Part shown: piece after piece, positions 35,888 to 43,529 of the stretch
How the letters are laid out: the number at the start of each line of letters is the position of its first letter
Position numbering within the stretch: the first letter of the stretch is position 1
Source of the DNA: Xanthobacteraceae bacterium
GTDB lineage: Bacteria > Pseudomonadota > Alphaproteobacteria > Rhizobiales > Xanthobacteraceae
Direction of reading: 5' to 3'
Assembly (NCBI GenBank): GCA_019750915.1
Contig: JAIENY010000081.1
Coordinates: forward strand, 1-43,529
Length of the DNA stretch: 43,529 nt
Program-made: the position numbers and the translations under genes
The notes under the pieces: model-generated
The model's database searches: none
The model's input: the letters and a program-made list of their open reading frames with translations, nothing else
Told to the model about the DNA's origin: nothing

Positions 35888-37033
35888 TTACCGTCTACGC
35901 CAGGACGGCAACTTCCCGAACATCTGGCCGATTTTGGTCATTACGCCGGATGGGGGATCAACAACGACCCCCTTCAGGATCATCCAGCAAGCAAAGCCCC
36001 CCACCAAAAGCAGAAGTACATACTGGACCGTAACAGCGTGCGGATTGGAGACTGCGATGGTCGAACAGGCATATCCGGCGATTCGAACAACAAGCACAAC
36101 AATGCTCAGGGCCGAGATCGCAAAGTTGCGGCCTTGCCGGGTGGTGCGCGGCATTCCAAGAAAAGCGAAAGCCAACGCAACGAATACGAAAGGATAAAGC
36201 CCAGCCAGTATCCGGTCGTGAAGCTCGGCCCGGAACTGCCCCCGGCTCCTCTGGGCGACCAGATCGTTGGCCGGCGGCGAGATCAGTTCTCCAATAAATC
36301 TTTCGCGCGCGTTGTAATTGTAGCTCTGCGGCGCCTGTGAGAACTGCGACATGTCGAACGCATAACTCTTGAAGGCGACGATCACCGGGTCTTTCTTGTT
36401 GTTCTGATAGCGTTGCAGGTTGCCATCGTTCAGAACCAGGAACGACCCCTTCTTTGTTTTCTGGACAATGCCGCTGTTGGCGAGAATGTTGATCCGCTCG
36501 GCAGGATTGCGCTGGTCGTCGATAAAGATGCCGACCAGCACACCGCCCGGCCGCTTTTCCTGAACGCGAAGCAGCAGCTTATCCAGCTTGATGAACTGCC
36601 CCGGCTGCAAGACGTTTGCGAGAACGTCAGCGCCGATCTCAGTGTTCCAGCGTCTTAATATCCGCAGACATTCCGGCGCGAGATAAAGAGCCAGCATCGA
36701 GATCAGGCAGCCGACGATTACCGTCGCAGTCAGAAATGGCCGCAACAAGCGCCATGGCGACAATCCTGCGGCGTTCATAACGATGATTTCGGAATCGGTC
36801 GACAGCTTGTTGAGCGTGTGGGTGACCGCGAGCAACATCGCGATCGGCGCAATAATCAGCGCGAGCACCGGGATCGCCAGACTGGTGATCCCCAAAAAAA
36901 CCATGATGGTCTGTCCCTGAGCGGTCAATAGATCGATGCCGCGCAGCGCCTGCGTGACCCAGATCACGCCGGTTAGCGAGACAAGCACAATCAGGAACGA
37001 CGTTAATGTCAGTCGAATGACATAGGCGTCCAC
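35888..37033 (-). CDS. LptF/LptG-family permease
   Basis: A 381-residue inner-membrane protein of the YjgP/YjgQ family. It has three N-terminal membrane segments (to about residue 120), a periplasmic beta-jellyroll region (about 125-280) and three C-terminal membrane segments. In the LPS transporter, LptF and LptG pair with the ATPase LptB to lift LPS from the inner membrane. The signature IVMNAAGLSPWRLLRP is present. Only one such gene is here, with no lptG, lptD or lptB partner, inside a polysaccharide cluster. The start is uncertain: GTG at 37033 is used, but the frame continues upstream (IHPRRWLGAV) to about 37080 without a standard start codon. It follows the GT9 gene with a gap of about 44 bp or less. 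Confidence 0.85.
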   Translation of the reverse strand: MDAYVIRLTLTSFLIVLVSLTGVIWVTQALRGIDLLTAQGQTIMVFLGITSLAIPVLALIIAPIAMLLAVTHTLNKLSTDSEIIVMNAAGLSPWRLLRPFLTATVIVGCLISMLALYLAPECLRILRRWNTEIGADVLANVLQPGQFIKLDKLLLRVQEKRPGGVLVGIFIDDQRNPAERINILANSGIVQKTKKGSFLVLNDGNLQRYQNNKKDPVIVAFKSYAFDMSQFSQAPQSYNYNARERFIGELISPPANDLVAQRSRGQFRAELHDRILAGLYPFVFVALAFAFLGMPRTTRQGRNFAISALSIVVLVVRIAGYACSTIAVSNPHAVTVQYVLLLLVGGFACWMILKGVVVDPPSGVMTKIGQMFGKLPSWRRR

Positions 37034-37077
37034 TGCTCCCAGCCAGCGGCGCGGATGAATGGTGTTTGATACGATGC

Positions 37078-38208
37078 TCAGGATACACCCTGTGGCGAGA
37101 GCTGGACGACGCTATTGTTATCACCACCGTCGGCGCTCATTTCGAACAACAAAGAACGAACCGCGAGCTCAACGTCGCCATAAGGAATATCAGGAACGCC
37201 GCCATCGCAACAGATGGCACGGTTTGGCACCCCCCAAGCGTACCATTCAGCAGAAACCAGCGAAGAGCCGGTCAGCGTAACCACCGGCTTCCCAAGCGAC
37301 GCTGCGATGTGAACGATTGACGTGTCAGGCGTGACGATCAGGTTTGCAAACGAAAGAAACGCCGAGAAATCGGCAAGATCCTGGCTCGGCTCCAGCCACT
37401 CTGCCCCGCTCGCGGCCGCGATCTCGCGCAAGGTGACCGCATCCGAGGGGGCGGATACCAGAATGACGCGATAGGCGTCGGATTTGAGATCGTGTGCCAG
37501 CCGCGTGTAGTTTGCCGTGCCCCAATATTTTCGTGCCGACGAACCCGATATATTAATCATGATGATTGCGCGCGCATCACCCGAGACGCCAATGATCTTG
37601 GACCGTGCGTTTTCAACAACCGGCTTAGGCAACACAATGGACTGCCGGGCCTGCTTTGGAGCCACATCGATGCCGAGCGGCTTCAGCAAACGCAGCAATG
37701 ACAGCACCTGATGCTCAGGCTTCGGGGCGCGGCGAACCGGCACAGAATAAATCGGCATCGAGGTGTCATCGAACCCGATTTTGATCCTGGCGCCCGACAA
37801 CGCGGTGTAGATCGCGGCTGTCATTGAGTCGCCGGTCAGCATGTCGATGGCGACATCGTAACGACGCTTCCGGCACTGGGTCAGAATCGAGATTATTGTG
37901 CGGAGTTTCTTGTCGGTGTGGACGATCCTGGTCAGGCCACCAAGCAAAGGCGCCGCGGCACCATTTTTTCGCCCGAGCAGGAGATCAATCTCGGCATCGG
38001 GGAAACGTTGCCGGAGCGCCGCGAATACCGGCGTCGAGACAATGGCATCGCCGATCTTGTCGGTCCGGATCAGCAGGACTCGCCGGATACCGTCCGGGCG
38101 CGAGATCATCGCAGCCAGACCCTCCGCTCCAGATACTCCCGGCCTGACAAGGGCATAGAGCTGGCGGGTCGACCGCCAAATCCACCGATCAAATTTTGAA
38201 AGCGCCAT
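37078..38208 (-). CDS. GT9-family glycosyltransferase (heptosyltransferase-like)
   Basis: A 376-residue GT-B transferase of the ADP-heptose:LPS heptosyltransferase family. The N-terminal domain has RRVLLIRTDKIGDAIVSTPV, the family's Asp-containing motif. The C-terminal domain has MINISGSSARKYWG and ANLIVTPDTSIVHIAASLGK, the nucleotide-sugar site. It would add a heptose or another sugar to the LPS core or an oligosaccharide at the cytoplasmic face. No heptose-synthesis genes are nearby, so the donor is open. It precedes the LptF/LptG-like gene on the same strand, probably as one transcript, and diverges from the second ligase-like gene across about 90 bp. Confidence 0.92.
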   Translation of the reverse strand: MALSKFDRWIWRSTRQLYALVRPGVSGAEGLAAMISRPDGIRRVLLIRTDKIGDAIVSTPVFAALRQRFPDAEIDLLLGRKNGAAAPLLGGLTRIVHTDKKLRTIISILTQCRKRRYDVAIDMLTGDSMTAAIYTALSGARIKIGFDDTSMPIYSVPVRRAPKPEHQVLSLLRLLKPLGIDVAPKQARQSIVLPKPVVENARSKIIGVSGDARAIIMINISGSSARKYWGTANYTRLAHDLKSDAYRVILVSAPSDAVTLREIAAASGAEWLEPSQDLADFSAFLSFANLIVTPDTSIVHIAASLGKPVVTLTGSSLVSAEWYAWGVPNRAICCDGGVPDIPYGDVELAVRSLLFEMSADGGDNNSVVQLSPQGVS

Positions 38209-38298
38209 GACCCTGTGACATCCGAGCGTGGGGTACGCTATAAGTCTATACCTTGAAAAAACAAGGCTTTGTTAGGACGCACGGGGCGCTTTTTACGG

Positions 38299-39540
38299 AT
38301 GGAAGACACATCGAGAGACTGGGAAAAACTGGCCCAATCCACTTTAATTGCCATCCTTTCAGTCGCACCCGCTTTTGCCATCATCAGGCATCAATGGCCG
38401 CAGATTCTACTGCCCCTAGCAGTTGCTCCCGCTATTCCCCTGCTCGTGGGCATGCCAAATCGGTGCAGCGTTATGTTGGCCGGGCGCGAACAGCAACGGA
38501 ACCCGACCGTCGTCTGTTGTGCGCTTTTCGTCTGCTGGGCGCTGGCGTCAATCGCCTGGTCATCCGATCCTGCCTCCTCAGCTGCAACAGTTGCGAAAGC
38601 CGCACTCGGCTGTGGCGCGGTGCTTGTCGTTGCCATCGCTGCCAGACCGCTGAGCCGGCGAAAGCTCGTGTTCGCGATAACGCTCTGCGCCGTCTTTGCC
38701 TCGGTCGGGACGATCATCACCGCGCTCACCGGCGGTGCGATCCATCATGCGGCGGGGTGCTGCAGACTTACCGTGCAACCCGAATTGAGCGGCGCGGCCG
38801 TTTTTATTGCACAGTTCGTTCCCATCAGCATCGGGGGGTTCATTTTGGCGAAGCGGCTCGGGATGGCGGCGGCGATGTTCGTGCTGGCCGGCTGCGCCGT
38901 CGCCTTATCAAGCAGCGGCGCTTCGGATCTCGGTTTTGTGGCGAGTTGCGCAACACTGGCCGTCGGATATCGATATCCACGCGTTGCCGTCACCTTTCCG
39001 TTGGCTATCGTTTTGTTTGGCTTTTCTACGGCGCTGTATCTCGGCGAACTGAAATTTCATTCCCCGCGATACTTGAGCGGGATCTTCGCGTCATTTCACG
39101 TCGAAGAACGCGTTCGGATCTGGGCCTATTATGTGGATTTGTTCTGGCAGCGGCCATGGACCGGCTACGGAATCGACGTGGAACGGTTTCTTGCGAACCT
39201 TGCTGCCGACACGTCTATCCCACCGCCTCCAAACGCGCATTTACATCCGCACAACGAGCCACTACAGATTCTTGTGGAACTGGGAGCGATCGGCGCAGCC
39301 TTGTTGATAGCCGCACTGACGGCTGCAACGCTGAGGCTCATACGCAACGCCAGCTTCCGTACCGCCGTCGCGGTCGCGCCCGCCGCAGCTTTCGCGACCG
39401 CCGGACTTGTCAATTTCGGAATTTGGGAGTGGTGGTGGATGACCGGCACGATACTCGCCTCGATCTGCTCATTCCAGCTCTTGCAGCAACATTCCACTTC
39501 CAGGGCAGCCAGGCCATGTGACGGCATCTCTGCGCCATGA
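38299..39540 (+). CDS. O-antigen ligase/polymerase-like membrane protein (second copy)
   Basis: A 413-residue protein with about ten membrane segments. The C-terminal part carries the Wzy/ligase pattern: RIWAYYVDLFWQRPWTGYGI and LHPHNEPLQILVELGAIGAA, a periplasmic loop with the His-rich NAHLHPHNE motif typical of O-antigen ligases (the HN pair is usually conserved). It is little like the first ligase-like protein, so the two probably do different jobs, for instance polymerisation and ligation. The ATG at 38299 was chosen; a TTG at 38269 extends the frame. A parallel open frame of similar length is an Arg-rich shadow. The stop overlaps the next gene by 4 nt (ATGA). Confidence 0.85.
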   Translation: MEDTSRDWEKLAQSTLIAILSVAPAFAIIRHQWPQILLPLAVAPAIPLLVGMPNRCSVMLAGREQQRNPTVVCCALFVCWALASIAWSSDPASSAATVAKAALGCGAVLVVAIAARPLSRRKLVFAITLCAVFASVGTIITALTGGAIHHAAGCCRLTVQPELSGAAVFIAQFVPISIGGFILAKRLGMAAAMFVLAGCAVALSSSGASDLGFVASCATLAVGYRYPRVAVTFPLAIVLFGFSTALYLGELKFHSPRYLSGIFASFHVEERVRIWAYYVDLFWQRPWTGYGIDVERFLANLAADTSIPPPPNAHLHPHNEPLQILVELGAIGAALLIAALTAATLRLIRNASFRTAVAVAPAAAFATAGLVNFGIWEWWWMTGTILASICSFQLLQQHSTSRAARPCDGISAP

Positions 39541-41066
39541 CACTGGACACACACACATTGGCGTCTCCAAGATCGGCCGCTGACTATATTACAGCCCCGC
39601 TGCCGGCGATGCTCGCTATCCTTTTTGTGCTGACCGTGGTGCGTTTGATCGGCCTCAAATTTTCGACTGTGGACCTGTTCTTCGATGAGGCTCAGTACTG
39701 GTCATGGGCTCAGCATCCCGAATTCGGATATTTTTCCAAGCCACCGCTTCTTGCATGGCTCATCGCAGCTTCGGAACACGTCTGCGGCAGCAGCGAAGCC
39801 TGTGTTCGCGCCCCTGCGCCGGTGATCTATTTCTGTATCGCAACCATTGTCTATTTTATCGCCCGCCGGCTCTATGATGAACGCACGGCGTTCTGGAGCG
39901 GGCTGGCGATCGCGCTTGCAACCGGCGTCGTGTTCTCCGCTCGCATTATCTCGACCGACGTACCGCTTCTGCTGTTCTGGTCGCTTGCGCTGCTGGCCTA
40001 TGTCGAACTGCTCGAACGTCCGCGCTGGAGTTGGACTGTCGTGCTCGGTGTCGCAGTTGGCCTTGGCCTGCTTGCCAAATATGCGATGGTCTATTTCTAC
40101 CTCGGGGTCGCACTGACGGCCTTGTTCGACTCCCGCGCACGAGCTCTTCTTCGCACCGGCATGTTCTGGGGCAGCGCTCTGATCGCTCTGCTCGTCCTGC
40201 TGCCGAATCTGTTCTGGATTGCCTCGCACGACTTCGTCACCTTCAAACACACCGGCGACAATATTCAGGGCAACGGTCCGGGCTTCCGGCCGCTTGAAGG
40301 ACTATCCTTCATCGTCAGCCAGTTTGGCGTGATCGGACCAATTACCTTCGGTGTCTTCCTGATCGGGCTCGTCAAGCTTCGGGGCACGCGCTTTCCGCTT
40401 GCCGACCGCATCATGATCGCCTTCGCGATACCGCCGCTCGCGCTGATCACTGCAACCGCGATGATCACCCATTACAATGCCAACTGGGCGGCGACCGCGG
40501 CGATTTCGGTAACAATCTTCGCCATCGCGATCCTCGTACGCGAAGCGCGATGGAGATTGATCTACGCAACCGTCTGTATCGGGCTGATCGCGCAGACCTT
40601 GTTTTTGGTCACCGATGCGGTTGCGCCGAAAGTCAGCGTGCCGTTCATCGCCAAACCCGATGTCTATGAGCGCACAATGGGGTGGCGGAATCTCGCGGAC
40701 GCAGTCAAATCCCGCGCCACCGAGGCAAATGCAAAAAGCATCGTCGCCGATCAGCGCGCCGTCGTCGCCGAGCTACTGTATTATCTGCGCGACGCCGGCA
40801 TACCTATCTACGCTTGGCGGTCCCAGACTGCGCCATCCGATCAATTCGACATGGATATTCCCTTGACGCGCGATGCGCCGCAGCCGGTTCTGGCCGTGGT
40901 TGAGTGTCCCGCAACAAACCGTTATCGGGCCACCTTCGCCACGGTAGAGACCTTGCCCGATATCACCGCGGTTTCCGGCCCACACTCGAAACGAGCCTAC
41001 CGGGCGTTCCTTCTGTCGGGTGCCTCCGGTGAAAAGCAGCCCGCCGGATCCTGCTTTGGCTCATAG
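39537..41066 (+). CDS. GT39-family membrane glycosyltransferase (ArnT/PMT-like)
   Basis: A 509-residue polytopic membrane protein that uses a lipid-linked sugar donor on the periplasmic side. The catalytic DE motif and its surroundings are clear: LFFDEAQYWSWAQHPEFGYF then SKPPLLAWLI near residues 49-78, the first periplasmic loop of the PMT/ArnT family. Around ten membrane segments follow, then a soluble C-terminal domain (about residues 380-509). It could decorate lipid A, core or polysaccharide with a sugar. It starts within the end of the upstream ligase-like gene (ATGA overlap), so the two are translationally coupled. Confidence 0.92.
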   Translation: MTLDTHTLASPRSAADYITAPLPAMLAILFVLTVVRLIGLKFSTVDLFFDEAQYWSWAQHPEFGYFSKPPLLAWLIAASEHVCGSSEACVRAPAPVIYFCIATIVYFIARRLYDERTAFWSGLAIALATGVVFSARIISTDVPLLLFWSLALLAYVELLERPRWSWTVVLGVAVGLGLLAKYAMVYFYLGVALTALFDSRARALLRTGMFWGSALIALLVLLPNLFWIASHDFVTFKHTGDNIQGNGPGFRPLEGLSFIVSQFGVIGPITFGVFLIGLVKLRGTRFPLADRIMIAFAIPPLALITATAMITHYNANWAATAAISVTIFAIAILVREARWRLIYATVCIGLIAQTLFLVTDAVAPKVSVPFIAKPDVYERTMGWRNLADAVKSRATEANAKSIVADQRAVVAELLYYLRDAGIPIYAWRSQTAPSDQFDMDIPLTRDAPQPVLAVVECPATNRYRATFATVETLPDITAVSGPHSKRAYRAFLLSGASGEKQPAGSCFGS

Positions 41067-41114
41067 TAATCGCATCTTGCGTCATGCTAGGAACGAGGTT
41101 AGACGAACGGGGTT

Positions 41115-41192
41115 CGGAGCGTGGCGCAGCCCGGTTAGCGCACTAGTCTGGGGGACTAGGGGTCGTGGGTTCAAATCCCGCCGCTCCGACCA
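41115..41192 (+). tRNA. tRNA-Pro (GGG), CCA encoded
   Basis: Begins CGGAGCGTGGCGCAGCCCGG. The anticodon stem CTAGT/ACTAG encloses loop CTGGGGG (anticodon GGG), the T loop is TTCAAAT, and the acceptor CGCTCCG is followed by A and an encoded CCA. It lies between the GT39 and acyltransferase genes. Confidence 0.96.
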
Positions 41193-41265
41193 TTCACTTC
41201 AAATCCCGGATACCCGCTCGTCTCTCCGTACCACCTTCTCCAACGGAGACGCCGGTGCTACAGAC

Positions 41266-43185
41266 CTATTTCCGGTAATTCGGCACGATAGCATCCGCAT
41301 TCCTGGTGATGAAGAACTTAGAAGCCGCCGTCGTCAGGTGACCATCATCTCTTGAAACCGGCGCTCCGTCGCTGCCGGGAACGATGATCAGGCAGCCCTC
41401 GGGATCACAGAGCGTTGCAGCCGGCGAGATGAATGTCACGCCTTCCCGCGCTGCCACCTGCTTGACCATATCCTCGGACGAAAAAGCTGTCGGATCGAGA
41501 TAGGCAGAATCACGCACCGGCAACTTGTCCGGGCGTGCCGCCGAGCGATCGAAAAAGCTGAACTGGAGATTCCGTAACGGAATCGCTGAGGGTGCCAGCT
41601 TCCAATGCGGAAATTGCCCGAACACGACGATGTGCTTTACACCTGCGGACTTCACCCAATCGATCGTCCTGGTCAGTTCGCTGTCGTCAACCAGCGCATA
41701 CCCTCGGTACCCCTTGTAAAGCGACCATCGCGCGGCCAGAATAACCGTGTCGGGATGCAATTGCTTGATCTTCTGGCGGGCGAGCGCATTGGACTTGTTG
41801 CAATGCGCCGGTTGCTGCACCAGTGTTCCAACCAACGGCGGACAAGCGAACGCGATAAGACGCGCCAGCCTGAAATCCTGTTGCCGCTGTTGAAGATCGA
41901 GCAGTCCCGGGATCAAGTGATAGGCATGTGAATCGCCCCACACGAAGACAAGCGGCGCGCCCGCCGGGCCGGTGCCGTCGCATTCTGAGGCTGGCAACAC
42001 ATCCGCGTTGAACTGGCAGACGTTGGGTTTCACCTCCTTCGCCTCCGTCACGAGGTTTTGCATATTTTCCGGAAAGCGATGCGGCAGACCGCTCTTGGCA
42101 TAGACCGCAAATCCAAGGCCCCCACAGACGGCAAGCAGGGCGGCGAGTGAAACGGCCTTGATGGATTGATATCCCCCCGACCTGACGGGCCGCTCGATCA
42201 ACCTGTACGTGACATGCGCAAGCACACATGCCGCACCGATCAGTCCGAGGGACATGATCACCGTCGGCTCCTTGTGGAAACGGATGATGCGGGCGAAAAC
42301 CAGCAACGGCCAGTGCCACAGATAGAGCGGGTAACTGATCAGCCCGATGTACACCAGCACCGGGTGACCGAGCACGACGCGATTGGCTCGCGCATTCTCA
42401 CCTGCCGCTATCAGCAGGACCGCGCTGCCGACGGGCAACAAGGCCCACCATCCCGGGAATGCCCTGTCGCGATCAATCACAACCATCGCCAGCACAAGCA
42501 GTAGTAAACCAGACCAGGACATCCACTCGCTGCTGCGACTGAGCCCGGCAGCCCGGGCGCGCATCAAAGCCAGCACAGCTCCGGCGCCGAGTTCCCAGAA
42601 ACGGCTGAACGGCAGGAAAAACGCAGAAACCGGTTCGGCGGCACTCTGCCTGACGTTGTAAAGAAACGACAGAACCGCAAGCGCAATGGCAATCCATACC
42701 ACGGCACGCCGGCGAGCAAACATCAGCAAAATCAATGGCCAGACCAGATAGAACTGCTCCTCGACGCCCAGCGACCAGATGTGCAGCAGAGGGTTAAATT
42801 CGGCGTTCGGCGCAAAATAGTTCTGTTGCAGCCACAACGAGATATTGGCGGCGAACCCGGCTGATGCCGCCACATTAAGGCCGAGCGTGCGATAGGCGTC
42901 GGGCAGCACGAATAGAAAGCCGAGCCCGAGCGATACGAGCAGCACGCAGATCAACGCCGGAAATATCCGCCTGATACGCCTGCCGTAAAACTCCGCAATG
43001 CTGAAACGCTGGGCCGCGACGTCCTGATGAATTAATCCGGTGATGAGAAAACCGGAGATGACGAAGAATACGTCGACGCCGACGAAGCCACCGCGAAAGA
43101 CCGCCGGAAAATAGTGGAACCCGATAACGAACAGGACGGCAATCGCGCGCAGCCCATCAACATCTCGTCTGTATGGGAGTGACAC
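41266..43185 (-). CDS. OafA/YrhL-type acyltransferase with C-terminal SGNH domain (second copy)
   Basis: A 639-residue protein with the same architecture as the gene at 2026-3963. The membrane acyltransferase-3 domain comes first (YRRDVDGLRAIAVLFVIGFH, GGFVGVDVFFVISGFLITG, WSLGVEEQFYLVWP), then a periplasmic SGNH domain with WGDSHAYHL (Ser419) and DDGHLTTAAS (Asp613, His616). It likely O-acetylates the glycan made by the neighbouring locus. The sequences differ enough from the first copy that they are distant paralogues rather than a recent duplication. The start at 43185 (ATG, MSLPYRRDVDGLRAIAV) matches the family. The gap of about 75 bp to tRNA-Pro shows no terminator I can identify. Confidence 0.9.
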   Translation of the reverse strand: MSLPYRRDVDGLRAIAVLFVIGFHYFPAVFRGGFVGVDVFFVISGFLITGLIHQDVAAQRFSIAEFYGRRIRRIFPALICVLLVSLGLGFLFVLPDAYRTLGLNVAASAGFAANISLWLQQNYFAPNAEFNPLLHIWSLGVEEQFYLVWPLILLMFARRRAVVWIAIALAVLSFLYNVRQSAAEPVSAFFLPFSRFWELGAGAVLALMRARAAGLSRSSEWMSWSGLLLLVLAMVVIDRDRAFPGWWALLPVGSAVLLIAAGENARANRVVLGHPVLVYIGLISYPLYLWHWPLLVFARIIRFHKEPTVIMSLGLIGAACVLAHVTYRLIERPVRSGGYQSIKAVSLAALLAVCGGLGFAVYAKSGLPHRFPENMQNLVTEAKEVKPNVCQFNADVLPASECDGTGPAGAPLVFVWGDSHAYHLIPGLLDLQQRQQDFRLARLIAFACPPLVGTLVQQPAHCNKSNALARQKIKQLHPDTVILAARWSLYKGYRGYALVDDSELTRTIDWVKSAGVKHIVVFGQFPHWKLAPSAIPLRNLQFSFFDRSAARPDKLPVRDSAYLDPTAFSSEDMVKQVAAREGVTFISPAATLCDPEGCLIIVPGSDGAPVSRDDGHLTTAASKFFITRNADAIVPNYRK

Positions 43186-43224
43186 GGGAAATGGGTCCTG
43201 CGGGCTGACTACTCAATCATCTGA

Positions 43225-43529
43225 TCAATTGCCCCGCGCGCGATCGATCAGCGCGCGGGCATTGAGCAGATCGTCGAGCACAGCTTGCAGCTTGTCACGC
43301 CCTACAGGGCGAAGGTTGTTACGGATCTTCGGCGGCGCGTAGGCCTCCGCTCCGGACACTGCAACTCTCGGCGGCGGATTGACGGAGGGACTGATCGGCG
43401 GCGCGGCATCCGGCATGGCGGCGACGGGGATCTGCGGCAGCGGGCGGGACATTGTCGGCCGGATCGGATCGATCCGGTCCGCCATGGCGGGCACGAAATC
43501 GGCCTCCTCCGTCTCGCTCTCGTCGTCAT
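43225..43529 (-). CDS. Hypothetical protein, C-terminal part (5' end outside the window)
   Basis: The last 100 or so codons of a gene that runs off the right edge. The frame is open from the window end (reading DDESETEEADFVPAMADRID on the minus strand) to the stop at 43225. It is acidic at the left, then Pro-rich (residues such as PTMSRPLPQIPVAAMP and PSVNPPPRV), and ends with a short helical segment, GRDKLQAVLDDLLNARALID. No family recognised. A GTG at 43494 or an ATG at 43485 could be internal starts, but the acidic upstream codons look coding. Confidence 0.55.
   Translation of the reverse strand, partial: DDESETEEADFVPAMADRIDPIRPTMSRPLPQIPVAAMPDAAPPISPSVNPPPRVAVSGAEAYAPPKIRNNLRPVGRDKLQAVLDDLLNARALIDRARGN

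Noticed and set aside
38253..39521. A 422-codon plus-strand frame parallel to the second ligase-like gene
   Set aside because: Arg/Cys/Ser-rich without membrane segments. The overlapping frame at 38299-39540 has the ligase motifs, a hydrophobic pattern and a coupled ATGA junction.

Overview
The window looks like chromosomal DNA from an alphaproteobacterium of the Bradyrhizobium/Rhodopseudomonas/Nitrobacter/Afipia group (Nitrobacteraceae, formerly Bradyrhizobiaceae). The evidence is moderately high G+C with strong third-position bias, the tig-clpP-clpX-lon run, a glnB-glnA pair behind a -24/-12 promoter, a type 2 CtaA, and a large intergenic repeat (about 17298-17820) of a kind I recall from these genomes. 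Genus is inference: no rRNA gene is present. I could run no searches, so family names rest on motif recognition.

Layout. 1-4051: tRNA-Asp, an HU protein, peptidase T, an OafA-type acyltransferase with a C-terminal SGNH domain, and tRNA-Val. 4193-10755 (minus): the protein quality-control block lon, clpX, clpP, tig, followed by tRNA-Leu. 11183-16238: a multicopper-oxidase-fold protein without a complete copper site, the bifunctional NAD(P)H-hydrate repair enzyme Nnr, then glnB and glnA. 16398-17251 (minus): a VapC toxin with an unusual hybrid antitoxin and a well-formed promoter/operator. 17298-19043: the degenerate repeat and an AI-2E/PerM-family transporter. 19091-26013: mixed housekeeping and signalling genes (ABM monooxygenase, diguanylate cyclase, rpsI-rplM, PaaI thioesterase, metY, ctaA, DUF2842).

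26007-43185 is a surface-polysaccharide locus with frequent strand switches. It holds a polysaccharide-deacetylase homologue that has lost its metal ligands, a CelD/FemAB-type acetyltransferase, a Wzc/GumC co-polymerase with a degraded kinase domain, a GT4 glycosyltransferase, an undecaprenyl-phosphate sugar-phosphate transferase, two O-antigen ligase/polymerase-like proteins, GDP-mannose 4,6-dehydratase, an LptF/LptG-like permease, a GT9 glycosyltransferase, a GT39 glycosyltransferase, and a second OafA-SGNH acyltransferase beyond tRNA-Pro. Together they could start a lipid-linked repeat unit, extend it (possibly with GDP-mannose-derived deoxysugars), polymerise or ligate it, and decorate it with acyl groups. 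No Wzx flippase, Wza export protein or GDP-fucose/rhamnose reductase is visible here. A partial gene runs off the right edge.

The points most worth a second look are two apparent pseudoenzymes in the polysaccharide locus, the DUF7662-like/VapB-tail hybrid antitoxin with an operator palindrome at its predicted start site, and a perfect 10-9-10 inverted repeat upstream of clpX.
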